DNA of 64,000 nucleotides from Rhea pennata (lineage: Eukaryota; Chordata; Aves; Rheiformes; Rheidae): NCBI RefSeq assembly GCF_028389875.1, contig NC_084672.1:2703501-2767500 (forward strand), in the 5' to 3' direction. How positions within the stretch are numbered: position 1 is the stretch's first letter; each line of letters opens with the position of its first letter. The position numbers and the translations under genes are program-made. The notes under the pieces are model-generated. The model worked only from the letters and a program-made list of their open reading frames with translations, was not told the origin of the DNA and did not search any database. Positions 1-13,300 of this stretch are shown one piece after another.

Positions 1-168
1 GCTCCAATTTCACAGACTTGTGAAAATGTTTTAGTTTTGATTGTTGTTTATGCTAATATCAATATTTAACAAAATATTTTTTCCTTTCAATGTTCAAAAA
101 GCCTTAATCAGTTAACAATATATTTCTGAAGATTAAATTTCTTACATTGTTCATTTCTCAAATTTTAG
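1..168 (+). other. 3' part of the last LCTL intron
   Basis: AT-rich sequence running from the window edge to the AG at 167-168. No other feature is seen in it. Confidence 0.7.
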
Positions 169-272
169 ATCCCTTGATGACTCACATGGAAATGGTGATA
201 GAGATTGTCGTTCCCACAGTTTTCACATTCTGCATACTTATCAGTGCTGTCCTACTAATGTTTGTCCTTTGA
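169..272 (+). CDS. LCTL: LCTL (lactase-like / klotho-LPH related) terminal coding exon, partial gene
   Basis: Only the last coding exon is in the window. A polypyrimidine-AG acceptor ends at 168. The exon opens in phase 2 (AT completes a codon) and reads 33 residues to TGA at 270-272. The peptide contains HMEMVIEIVVPTV followed by a hydrophobic run rich in F, I, L and V, which is a C-terminal single transmembrane anchor. It closely resembles the human LCTL tail as I remember it (HMQMVTEIVVPTV, then a hydrophobic anchor), but it stops right after the membrane segment, without the short basic cytoplasmic tail recalled for human. LCTL is a glycoside-hydrolase-family-1-like membrane protein. The position fits: in mammals LCTL lies next to ZWILCH and converges on it, as here. 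Upstream exons lie left of position 1. Confidence 0.85.
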
Positions 273-345
273 AACCATAGCTAAGATTATATTCTTATAC
301 ACAGTATCTTCATTTAGTATAAATAAAATGTTAGTTTTATTACAT
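273..345 (+). terminator. LCTL: LCTL 3' UTR and polyadenylation signal
   Basis: An AATAAA hexamer at 322-327 lies about 50 bases past the LCTL stop. It predicts cleavage near 340-345 and a very short 3' UTR. Confidence 0.6.
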
Positions 346-1209
346 TGTTTAAAGTTTACCTCAGATGCCTATTTTTGTAGCACTGTAACAGTGAAAAAAA
401 GATATTAATTTACCTATGTCCACATACTACTACTATAGTTTTTTTCTATTCAATTCCCAAAACATAATTATGAGGATTTTAATCAACACTCAAAGTACAT
501 TTGGTTTCTGTATTATGTTCTATTAATTTTCTGTAGCAGACTTTATGCTTCTTATTATTTTGGAAACTATTATACATTTTGTTCCCCAGAATAACAGTTA
601 GCTAAGCCTAAAGTGATTCAAATCTTGCCAAGATAAAGTTCAAGTGATTAAGGGCTGTTTTTTGCAAATTGTTTTCAGTCTATTCATCAATATACTTTGA
701 TTATCATGCAATTACTATTTAAAAAGACAGACAAATAACTTTCAAATGAAATATGGTTTAAAAATCCCAAGCACATTGATTATAATATTAACACCTTATT
801 TCTTATGTAAACGTTAGGATAATATATGCCTTACTATTGAAGTCTGAAGAAGAAATAGTGGAAGTAGTTTAATCAAAGAAGGCAACTGCAGTGTCAGATT
901 TAAACCAAGGAATTCTTGTATCTCCATCTGTTTATAGGGGGACTAGGTCTATATCGTACAACTTTTTCTTTACTATAATATATTGCATCCAGGAATATAT
1001 AAAATAAGTAATCCAAGTACTTCAGAATTCAATATTCCACCTCAAAGTCAGTCTTACTGCAGGCACAAACAAATTAAACACATGATCACAAAAAAATCTG
1101 TCCCAGAATATGGCCAGCTTCCTCTTTCTGTTGGGCTTGAAATTATTCTTCTAAAACAAACTAACAAACAAGTTTCCTGTTTAGCTTGTGCTAACCTGCC
1201 CACTTTGGG
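346..1209. other. Intergenic, LCTL to ZWILCH (left part)
   Basis: AT-rich sequence between two converging gene ends. The 83-codon open frame at 983-1234 runs into the SINE and has no coding character. No feature is seen. Confidence 0.6.
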
Positions 1210-1352
1210 GGTGAGGTTTAGTTCAGTTGGTTAGAGCGTGGTGCTAATAATGCCAAGCTCCCAGGTTTGATTCCTGTATGGGCCATTCGCCTGGGGGTTG
1301 GACTACATGATCTCCAGAGGTCCCTTCCAACCTTACCGCTTCTATGATTCTA
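1210..1352 (+). mobile_element. tRNA-Ile-derived SINE with CR1 3' tail, copy 1
   Basis: The first ~76 bases (about 1210-1285) fold like tRNA-Ile(AAU). They show an A-box-like TAGTTCAGTTGG, the anticodon loop CTAATAA, a B-box-like GGTTTGATTCC and an end at GGGCCA. The rest (1286-1352) is a CR1 3' terminus: GGTTGGACTACATGATCTCC, then the AGAGGTCCCTTCCAACC core and a TCTATGATTCTA end. It is not a working tRNA gene, because the acceptor stem does not pair and the CR1 tail follows directly. The plan is that of the tRNA-Ile/CR1 SINE known from zebra finch (TguSINE1, from memory). It lies between LCTL and ZWILCH. CpG-type decay of both boxes suggests moderate age. Confidence 0.85.
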
Positions 1353-2039
1353 CAGTTCCAGCACTACACGTGCATGTACTGGATGCAAAGCAGTAGCATA
1401 CAAATACAAAAAAGATCTATTTTTTAGCTTCTATTCAAAAGCTTTGACTGTTAAATTGATCATTGTTCTTTTAGTATGTAATAATAGGAAAGAGGCAAGA
1501 ACTAAGGTTTACTGAGGAGAAACCACAAGTGATAGGACTTTAACAGTTTTTAAAAAGTAGGAATATTGACATCTTTCTTATATGTCAATAGTTGTTGTTT
1601 CTTATATGCAAAAAAACCTTCCTTCTCAAATGAATTAATAAGCATATACTACACTATGCAACTATTTAAAGCTGCGATGCCAAAAAATTACACACAGTAT
1701 CCAATTAATCCCAAAATTTTTGAATAATGCCCAACCAATTACACTAAACAATGCTTCAGAAAATAATGCAAAAAGTATACACAAAACCACAGTCAAAATG
1801 ATTTACTTCCCATTGAAGGAGAAGCTGAATTTGAAAAATAATTTGATAAATTTGATAAATAGAGGGCAGAGAAAACCAAACTGTATGTCAGAAGTTTACA
1901 ATTCACTAGATGAACAGCTTTCCAAATATACCTGGGTGATGAAATGTCACACAACAGCAGGAAAAAAAAATGACAACATTAGTTGTTTTGTCAGGTTAAA
2001 ATAATTCATACTTTGAACCACTCTTAACCAGTAAAATTT
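1353..2039. other. Intergenic, LCTL to ZWILCH (right part)
   Basis: AT-rich with no gene signal. The 94-codon frame at 1720-2004 has a low-complexity Asn/Lys composition and no splice or family support. Confidence 0.55.
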
Positions 2040-2334
2040 AAAATCCCAAAGTGTAGAACTTTATTGAATGTACATAAAATTATGAACCAAAAATCTAATA
2101 TATTTTCAAAGCAATTATATGGTATATTCATAATTGCACAATCTTTATAAACAAACAATATATGTACAGTTATTTATAGCTGTAGATATCACACTAAGCA
2201 CATCAAAGCAAATAATAAAATGTACTGCTCTTCAAATCACAGAATATTTCTAAATATACTGCTAAGATACAAACAATACTGAACTTTCCCTTTTACTGTA
2301 CCTTGCAAGTGCCTGCTTGTAGAGCAATACGCAT
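2040..2334 (-). terminator. ZWILCH: ZWILCH 3' UTR and polyadenylation signal
   Basis: On the minus strand, AATAAA (plus-strand tttatt at 2060-2065) lies about 270 bases after the ZWILCH stop. Cleavage is expected near 2040. Confidence 0.6.
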
Positions 2335-4277
2335 TTACGTGAAATGCACCTGACTGCATTTAGCCATTGTAATAAAATACATTCTTTCTTCACTGTCTCC
2401 ATTAACTGTGGAATCGCATAGAAGACCTGCACAGACAAAAGAGAAGATAAGAGTAGGTGGTATTCTCAGAAAGAGAAATTGCAGGGATTAGTTCATGCAA
2501 CAGCTTCAAGAACTGGTTCAAGATCTAAAGTGTTCCTTTCAGAAAACTTATGATAGAAGTTGAGAAAGACAGGAAAGCTTTACTAAAACATTACCCTGCA
2601 TCAAACCTTGCCCCACAAACGAAAAGGCAAATCATTTCTTTATCAGTCTGTATTATGAATTCTTCCCTATTCTCATGCATTTTCATTTGTCCTATATTTC
2701 ATTTTATGAAGCAAGGCATGTCATCTCTTCTTAGCACTTGTTTGCTTCTCAGACTCTGTAGAGGCCAGCACTCAATAAGAGGTAAACTTTTCTTCAAATC
2801 TTTTCTGAGGTATACTGGCATTTTTATACTGACATTTAAAAAATAATTGTAAGATACTGCTGACAATATTAAACAATCATGTTATGATCATGTTAAGATT
2901 ACAACTATTCTGTGATTAATTTTAACTCTAAAAAGAGTTCAGCAAAAGTAAGAAGGCAGGGAAAGTCACTGCTTTCTAAGAATCTTATACATACTATAGA
3001 TACCCTCTCATATTTTCACTTTTTATAAGCAACAAAGCATTGTTTTGGTTTTGCTGAAGATATTCATAAGAAAGAAATGGCTAAGACCCACTGAATCCCA
3101 TATGAAAACCAATTTGGTTTTGAAAGTAACAAATGTTAACATTGATTATTCCATTCTGTATATAAATTCCTTACCTATATTGTTGGATTTCATATGTTCA
3201 GCTGGGGGATTAGTACTAACTTGCCACGTCGTTTTAACTTCCTTCTGTCCATGCCCACTACTTATGTCCACCTTCCATATTTGTGGATGGTCACTGATAG
3301 AATAATCAAATGATGTCAGAATTTGGTCATGTATGTAGTCACAGTGTGAATTTTACTGCTACAGACATTGAAGTTTATCTTACTTTTGATAGAACTTCTT
3401 GACAAGAGCTGGTCTGATTGGCAGCTGAAACACATGCTTCTCATTTAGAGGGTTTTCCTTGTAATACTTAATGCATGTTCTAAAATAATAGGAATCAACC
3501 AGTTAGTAACATTCTTTGGAGAAATGCTTGTGCAGTACTGCATAAACCTTGTCAAAAATGAACTATATCTCCATGTTTTATAATTTCCTTTATTTTTCAA
3601 TCACAAAACAAAACTGAACAGGAAGATCCACTACTGCCTTTGAAGTCTCATAATCATCAACATTAAGGTGGGCTTCCATTCTTTTTTCTCTTAAGAGTGA
3701 GTTTACTTTTAAAAGTGAGTTTACATCTAAGTAAATCTATTTAATTCTAGTCATTTAAAGAGCAAAAAGTAAAAATTAAATAATTACTGTGTCAAAGGGA
3801 AGAGGTTCTCATGTTTGAACTGAAGTAAGACGGTACAGCTGACCATTATTTCCAGCATATGGTGAAGTTTTTGAACACGATGAACTTGCTCTTGTAGATC
3901 TACCAATGTGGAAATGAAGTAATCCTGAAACAGCAAAGAGCTTCCGCTATTAACTGGATACTCAGTTTATACTGGCATGGAACATGCCCTCTATACTAAA
4001 ATCATCTTCCTGCTTCTTTTCAGGAGCCAAAACATTAAGAATTGCCCATCAGAGTCAGAATAGTGTCCGCATAGTCCAGTATCCTGCCTGACACTGACCA
4101 GATACAAATGAAATAATGTAAAAATAGGGAAACAATATAATGACATTTCTATAGTATATTGTCCCATCTTCATGATTTACAATTCAGTTTTCTAGCTTAT
4201 GGGAAAGAGATGACTTGTACCCCACCATCAGCTAAGTGTACACTACCCTGTGCTGCTTTCAGAATAAATAAAAATAA

Positions 4278-4308
<31 letters not shown>

Positions 4309-7300
4309 AAAGCAGCAGCATCTCACCAAGTAGGTTAATGTTGCAAGTTCCTGACCTGTAAAATGAACACAAAAAATAATTAAAATTTACTGGATAATAA
4401 CAGCTGAAACATAAACAACAGTCAGGTAATCAAATAGGGAATTTACCAGAGAAAAAGTGCAGATCAGTAGCACTGAAGACTTCTTTTTGTATTTACTGAC
4501 ATAATTGTCCGTTCAAAACAAGAAAAACTCTGAAAAGTGTCAGGGCAGAAGCATTAGCGTATTTAGGGCAAATGCTGCACATCCATGGAAATACAGTGAA
4601 GAAACTTCAGTAGGTGCCACATATCTCGAGACAAAAAGAACCCTTGGGACACAGAGGCTTACAAGTAGCAAAAATTACAAAGCAAACAGAAGAAAAAGAA
4701 TAAAAGCAGGCTGACAAGAAAGAAATCAAGAATGAAGAGATGAAGCAAAAGGAAGTGGAAAATAAGAGTGGTAAAGACAAACCTGCTGCCAGAAACAGAA
4801 AAATATAAAGCTGTAGCACTGAAAACAAAGTCATAACATTTTAAAGAAACAAGTTAATATTACAGAAGTCTTTCCACCCTAGCTTTTGTTTCCAGTATAA
4901 ACTATAAAATAATCAAAAATCTCTCTAAATACCACACACTGTACAAACATGGCTACTACATGTGAATGTTTTTATTCCTTCTGTCCTATGTAAACTATAG
5001 AGGACAGGACAGGACAGAGCTTGAGTGTCTTGTTTTTCACCTAGAGTAAATAGATGAAGAAATAAAATAGTCTACAGTTATGTAAGTCTGGTATTATTCT
5101 ACTCAAAATTCAAGCTACAGGTTTTTCCAGATTGACCAAAAAAGGCTATGTGAACTATAATTATTTTTAAACAAATTCACTTTTTAAATTATGAAAACAT
5201 ATACAACTCAAAAGTACAAATATTTGAAAGAAGCTACTGACCAGCACTTGAGCACACAGGACCAGAAGTGAGATCAAGGTTAATAAAAAGAATTAGTTAT
5301 TTCCTAGATGGAGCAACTTTCTCCTTGAGTTTTTAAACATATCAATACATCCAAGGCTTACCTATGAAAAAACTGACATAATCCTTCTTCATCTTATCCA
5401 AACCAATCTCCAAGAGCATTTGAATTGGAGTTATACCAGTGAGGGAAATGCCATCTATCTTTCCATGATAAGATTGTTGAATCAATTTACTTAGCAAATT
5501 GCTACTCCCTTGATGAATCTAGAATTAAAGAGGTTTTCCTGTGATGTAATGGTGTATGGAATATAATGAACATTGTTTAGAAGTAAGACATTACAGAAAC
5601 AGAGTCTGTGACATGTAAATATTTTAAAAATAAAACAGAAAGAAGGGGCAATTAAATAACAAGAACTATGTCCTATTTCACACAACTCAAAGGAATAAAA
5701 TTTATTGTGACTGCAAATACATACCCATGGCTGTATCTCACCACGTTCCAGGGATCTTATAATCAATGTGAAACATTCTACCAACTCTTGATAAGAACTG
5801 ACACCTTAAGAAATAAGATGCAGTATTTTACTTATCAGTCTAGACTACATCTTTAGCTGTTAAGTCAATAAATATAGGTCAACATGTACCTGCAAAAACA
5901 AACTCCCTCATTTAAAGAATGACAGTTGAAATAACAGCTTGCACTGCTTTTTGTTACATTTGTCATATTATGACTTCAACAAAGATTACTCTAAAGATGC
6001 AATGATCAAAAGAGACCACTGAATTGCAAATGACTGTTAGAAAATAGTACACAAGAAGCAGCTTGCCAGTTAACACATTTTGACCACATTCTCTCTCTAT
6101 ACATTGTGGTACAACACATATTTATAAATATAAAGTGGACTATTGGTATCTATTTATCCTCCTAACTGCTTCCCAAATAAGAAGCAAGCTTCCACAATGT
6201 GCAACTGACAACGCCCTTAAAGCAGAACACAGTGCAGTCATCACAGTGCATTTTAGTTATCCAGTTTTGAATCTGCCAAGACAATAATTACAGTGATAGG
6301 AATGAAAGGGATTTAGAGGTTACATACTCCCTTCCTCAAACAGAAAAGAGTTGCCATAATCTCTGGAACAGCTGATTAGTAATGAAAAAAAGAATAGAGT
6401 ATTTGACCAAGTGTATTTGACTGGTAGTAGGACTACAAGAGTGACATAGTTTGTGTGTAGCTTTATCAACTTTTAAAATATTTCCTTCTGAAAGGAAGGA
6501 AAAGAAGGTTTTTCTTCTTTTTTGAAGAAAAACCAAGACACTCACTTCTCATTTTGCACCAAAGTTGTTCAGCAAAATCCAGGTCTCCTCGCTCACTGAA
6601 GATTGATTTTATTGAACTGTCCACTGCTGCAGTGTCACATTTAATTTTCTGAAAGAGATGTGTTTGTCTTAAATAAAAAGAATGCCTAACATTCAAAGAC
6701 CTTGCAAAAATCAAACACTCTCTAAAGATCAAAATTGGATGCAATGCTAATTTTTTCCCTCTTCTAGTCAGCAGCTTTGCATGCAAGCATACTGCATAGT
6801 AATTAGGAAGCATATTTTTATTTAAATGTGAAACTTGTTGTTTTCAGGTTTAGCACCTTGGATAGTTAGAATCATAGAATGGTAAGATTGGAAGGGACCT
6901 CTGGAGATCATCTAGTCCAACCCTCAGCATAGCCCCATATGGGGATTGAATCCACAACCTTGTTATTAGCAGCACCACACTCTAACCAACTGAGCTAAAC
7001 CTGTTAGCTTTGGTCCAAGAAGAGAAGCCTGTTATTGGAAATACTTTTCATCATAGCTAGGTAAAACTGGTCCAGTATTATGTCTTTTGTCAGACTGTCT
7101 AGTAAAAACCAGCTGCTTTCTTCAAGACAGTCCTTCTTTGTCTTACAACAGTCATACGAATATAGCATCAGTAAACACAAACGCAGTCCAGCAAGTACTG
7201 GTACAGAATCTGATCTGTGCTATATTAAACTCAAAGATTATTGAATAACTGCTTTAACATATATTTTACTATTGTGGTCTGAGAGGCCAAAGTTAAAATA

Positions 7301-10300
7301 CACATATTCTGAGAATAAAGAATATTTTCCTGTTCTCCTGATGCTGAACATGATTTTTTAGCTGATATATAAATCATTCTACTTTTATCACAGCTTGAGA
7401 CCAAAACTTTCCTCTCAATAGAAAAAAAAAACAAAACCTTCCTTGCAGACTGAAAGGAAAAGAAGTTCAGTATACTAAAGACATTTGTTGATTACATTAG
7501 AATAATACTGTAAACCCCTGCACAGATAGTACAGATACACAACAGACATCATTAAATTGGCCGAAAACCAAAGCAGGAAACGGGCAGGAAAGGCAAATTA
7601 GTGATGGAATGCAACGGCACAGAGGTCAGAGCAGTTTCCTGAAAGAAAGCGTGACATCCTGGGACTAGCAGCTTTAGGAGATGACAGGTAACAGTTAAGA
7701 TGGGGGGAGGGGGCGGCAATTGGAATGATGATACTGCAGTTCAATTTACAAGCTTTTGGTAGTGAAAAAAGAAGGGAAAGAAGCAAACCAAAACAGCTCC
7801 AGTTCTTCAAAGGCTGCCAACTGAACAACACCAAGTTACATTAAAAATATGTATAATAAATACTGTTACAACATTAAGAATTCAAAAATAGGAAGACTTT
7901 CTGAAGGTAAAAATTACAGTGGATTTTCTATTATTGGCTAGCAACAAAACTGCTATTTTTGCCTTTAAAGACTTCTTCCACTGCTTTTACTCAGCAGATA
8001 CAGAATGCAGGAGCTCCATCTTTCTTTATATCTTCATGTATATATATTTATAGGAACAAATATATACGAGAAACGTAGTCAAAATTTCAAACTAATAGAG
8101 TTATTAGGGGAATGACAATGACAAGGCAATTGTTTGGAAATTGCACATACCTCTGTTTCATTCTTGTTTCCTGATGTACAGAATCCATCCAGTTTCATCT
8201 TTAAATCTAGCAGAGGAGAAAGTAGATTTCAGCACTATGAAAAAACACATAGTCAAACTAACTATACTAATCCCTCTGCACGTAATAATTAACAATAAAT
8301 ACATTGCCTGGATGACTAACAGACGAATGTATGTTTAAAACTTAATTTTTTCTTATTGGTTAAGTATACAGCCAGAGATAATTTCTGATCAACTTTTATT
8401 AAGACAAAATTTCCCCATATACCTTTACTATATTCTATTGTCTAAGCATTAACTTGTCACCCCTTATTGCCTAATCAATGCAACTGAACAAGTCATCTAA
8501 GAAATATCTCTGTTTTTCTTCCAAATGTATTTGTCAGAGAAAATCTTTATCAGTTTTTCCCAATTTTATCTACATATTAATTTGTGAAAAATTTACAGTT
8601 GCATTCTAACTTTTTTGGTGCATTCCTGTAGCTGATTTTCTTTATAGATTCATTTACCATGATCTTTAACTTCTAACATGTTAGTTTTTCACAGCAGTTT
8701 TCTGAAGCAATTATTTACTTTGAGTGCTTCATTTTAAGACACCATCAAGGAACTGTTTTCCATCACCATCTAAAGGGGCATTTAGCACTTTTACAAGTTC
8801 ATGTGCATTTCAAATAACTTGATTCACTGAGAACCTGCTAAATAACCTTTTAGTATAGTCAACTTTATATTGTGTTTGTTCCTAACTCTGTCAACCTATA
8901 AAGAAAAATATTTATTTATTTATTTATTTATTTGCAAAGTACTGGGACACAGAAAAGGGTCAGAGATGTACTGACTAATCAATTTAACTACATCATGCAG
9001 GTTATTATAGCTTAGAAACTAGCATTTCCAATTCTAATAATTTAAGAATTGAATGTGGACTTTCCTTCTACTTTTATGAAATTTCACATCCCTCTTTCCC
9101 CCTTCCCACATAACAGGCAATAAATACCAGTCAGAAATTCCTGGACAAGTTCAACAGCTGATTCAGATTCTAAGGGCTCAGGCCACTCAGTCACACCTGT
9201 CTTCAAACCTTCTGCCAAAGCCTAAAAATAGCATCAAACACAAAACAAGCAGGTCAGCTGTTGTTTGAGGTTCTGTATATATTACACTTAAAACATAGCA
9301 GCTTCTCCAAAAATGACACAGCTCTGCCTGCTCAGTTAACCATGAATTTAGAAACTTCTAGAATTTCCTCACTTTTGTGTTCATGATTCATTTTCCTTGT
9401 ATTCAAGATTCTTAAAACTGAATACAAAGTTTAAAATAAACTAAGTGCTTAAGATTATCTTAGAAACATCCAATGGAATTTTAAATAGAGTAAATTAAGA
9501 CATATAATCACTACTGCAGAAGTAAGTCTGCAATTGGATTTTCTTGTTTATACTTACAAGGAGAAACTGGAGTTCTCTATATAGCTGATATACAGGACTT
9601 CTGGGGTCCCCAGATTCCAGCGTAATGTTCTGAAAGTTCCACAAGTTTACATCAGATTCAAACTTTAGAAATTATATATTCTAAAATTTTCATTAGGGAA
9701 ATGCAGATTAACAAGGTTTATAATTTAGATTATGAATATATTGTATTGCTTAAATCAGGCATAATAAACACAACTCGAGAAAAATCAAACACATTTTCTA
9801 TGCTTTACACTACTTATGATGTAAGTAATGGAAAGAGTTTGAGTTTGTTTGCTTTACCATTCTTTACTTACCAGTGTGGCAGCTGAAGTCAGCGGAGGAG
9901 TCTGTAGAATCTTATCTACAGTATTCCACGTAATATCAATATATATATTGCTTTCAGATTCTACAAGTGTGTCCTCTATTGCAGCAGCTCTAATAAGTTC
10001 ATACCGAGCAAAGCCTTTTGTCATCGTCTAGAATCAATATATTTAAAAAAAATTAAAAAACACCACCACAGATTAAGGCTCCAAAATCTAGCTCTGCAAG
10101 AATTGTTGTTAATAATTCATGATGTCAGCTAAAGATATCTCAATACAAAACAGAATAATATCAAGAATGTTTTATAACCACGTAAAATATTTTACAAAAG
10201 CAGTTCACACAAAGAATGACTCATGTCAGACAAACACTTTACAATACGGGAAGCCTAATTGTTACTTCCAAAGAGAACTTTATATTAGAGAATCATGCCA

Positions 10301-13300
10301 AAATTATTTTCTAAATATTATCTGTAAAGCTTCCCAAAAGCAGAATCAAAAATTCAAAAATACAGAATTTTAAAACTTATATTTGAGGTACGACAGACTG
10401 TAAAGACCTACCACAGATGAATGATACTTGATTTTGTGTGCCATTTGGAGATCTTCTAGACTGGCAAAACAGGTTTTATCAGCTGTAGGACCTGACGAAA
10501 AAAAAGGTAAGAATCAAAAAAAATATGATGCAGCCTGAATTTGGCACTTGAGAATTAATTCTCATATATTCTATTCAATCAAGTTACCATTCACGTTCTT
10601 TAGAAAACAATCATTCTTCTTGCATTTATCCTATTGACAATAAAAGTTGGTGCAATGTTAAAATTTAGTAAGAGTCAGTTACTTGTGTAAGTTGAATGGG
10701 AGCAATTTCAATTTTCTGTTGTGCCTGATTGAAGGCAGTCCTGAACAGACACTGTCACATCACTCTATGTTGCATATACTAAGAAGTTATTTTGTACATT
10801 CCATGGGTCAAAATATCTCTTTTCTTTCACTTTTTTTTTTTTTTTTTTAATAGGAAATAGGGAGCAGTACCAAGCTGATATCACACAAAGATAGCACCAG
10901 TAATTTTCCCACTTTTCTTTAATTCTGTCTTATTCAATTTTAGGTGTAACATTATAACCAGAGAACCTTACCATCACATGTAACCATATGCAAATAGATC
11001 CCTGTGATTTTGTTTCCAGTTTTGAGAGGCTCAGCCCCAAGCCAACAAGTATGTTCAGGATCAGAGCTATCACACCTTATCCAGAGAGGAGGAAGCACAA
11101 CCAGTTTGCTTATCTTCAAATGGGTCATGTTTGGATTTTGTACCATTGTATAGAGTGAAATCAACTGCCTAAAAATATGAATGGAGGAAAAAAAAGTCAG
11201 ATGCCAGCAAGTATTAGGAACAGCTAAATATGTCTCCTATACATAACTTTAAATGAGAGGACAGCAACACTTAAATCCTATCTGGGCTGTTTCATAAATC
11301 AAAACATTTTCAAAAATAAAAAAAAAAATCTGTATTATAATCCCCATTTTACAGGCAGAAAAATTAAGTCACAAAGGAGAAAGTAAGATATCATAACAAA
11401 ATATATTTAATACAATATTGTAATTTAGACTAAAATACTAACATTATAATTGATTTTCACATTTTAACTAACTTGTCCTTTTAACTTGCTTAAGCAAACT
11501 GGTAATCATGTTTTGGTTCGATGCCTTAACATTCTAATAACAACCAAAGATCAAATCCCAACCAGATCTTAAAAAAATAAAATAAAATAAGTCATCCAAA
11601 AGCAAGCACTCAAGACTCACTAAAATTTCTTTGCACACCTACACAGGCAGCCTCATTAATCTAACGAGACTGCTCATAAGTGCTCTTGCAATACCAGGAC
11701 TTTAGCTTCACTTTCTCATGAATATTTCTAACCACAGGAAGCCTTTTCCATGATGAAAAATGGCCATATCATCACTATTAAACTAACGAGCAATTTAATT
11801 TTATGGGCTCAAAATAACAGCGTTTCTGAATGCTAGGAAGAGAGACAAAACTTACAAAAGAAAATTGCACTGAGTCTGTATGAGGCAAAAGTCACCCCTG
11901 CACAGAGGTCTGCAGGAAGCCATAAAAAGTTTCTTAGTAATGCAAAGACCAACCACAAATTGCTTTTTAATGAGAACTTTACTTCATTTTTTTTTTTGGC
12001 ATCAAATTAACAGCGTGCTTTTTACTATAGTTTTTTATTATTACTGGTAAAATAACATTTATTAGGAGTCCTTCCATTTACTTTATTCATCTTACTGTCG
12101 CCTAGATATTGTGAAAGCAAAAGAAAGTGTAAGAAAACTAGACCTTGCAGTCTGAAGTAAATATCTATGTATAATGCTCAAGTCCATCTCCAGTTTTTAC
12201 CATTTGTTTGCTTATCAGCAGAAAACAATATATCTACCATGATATATCTATTTGTTTTGAGGGTATGAAGTTATTAAAGTATGAATGGGACCTTGGAAAC
12301 TTACTTTGCTCTTCTAACAGAAAGAGGAACTGGTCCAGAACTCTCCTCTTGTAAAAGCTCAGAATCATAAATAGCATCATCTGCTTTTGATTCTTCCATC
12401 GGGTCACTTTCTTCCTTCTGTCCCTTTAAGAGAAATGGCCAGGTAAGTCTAAAAATTAAGGGTATATGACAATTTTTGGTGGGAATAAATTCCAAAGAAC
12501 AGATTAATTTGAAAATTTCACAACTAACATACACATGCACACACTTACTGCTTTCTGCAAAATATATACCATATTGCTTCCATTCCAAAATCTTTCAGCA
12601 GGACTTTTGCTATTACCGCCAATCAAATGGATCTCTACATCTGTCTGAAAAAAAAGAAAATATTATACATTACATATAAAGGCTATATTGTAGCAACATT
12701 TTCCACTGAAGATTTCAAAATTAACTATTTCCATAAGCTATTTTCCAATCCCATTGCAACCATTCATTAATCTATTTATGGCAATACAGCTACTACATAT
12801 TGCAAGAACTGAATCTTAAATCAACTGTGAAAATGCAACAGCCCCAACTAACCAACACAGAAACAGTTCACCTTTAGTATGTTGCTTCTATAAGAAAGTG
12901 AAATAGATTTTGAAAAGATTCACACAAATAAATAGCATTAAAAATTTTCCAACCACTTCTGTGTTTCAGCGACTATTAAAAGCAATTGCTTCTAACAAGC
13001 ACTTAGAAAACAAATGTGCCAACAGAAGGCGCAGGTTTGAAGGTGTGGATTAGAAGCATGACTGTATCAGCTCCGTGCAGCCACCTACCTGCTGCCTGAG
13101 CAGAAGGGCAGCTGCTGTAGCAGGTCTTCCATCTCCACACACATTCCCTCACTATCCCACCACCTTCTACAATAAGTCTTACCCCTGCCATAACACTCCC
13201 ACATGTACTTGTTCCTTACAATTATTTTAAACAGGTTAACAGTTAACAGCTGCAAAACTTCAGAGACAACTCAGGAATAAACAAGGAGGTGAAGGCAGGT

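Noticed and set aside
1210-1285. Possible functional tRNA-Ile gene
   Set aside because: The acceptor stem does not pair, both promoter boxes carry changes, no Pol III terminator follows, and the sequence is fused to a CR1 tail; it is a SINE head.
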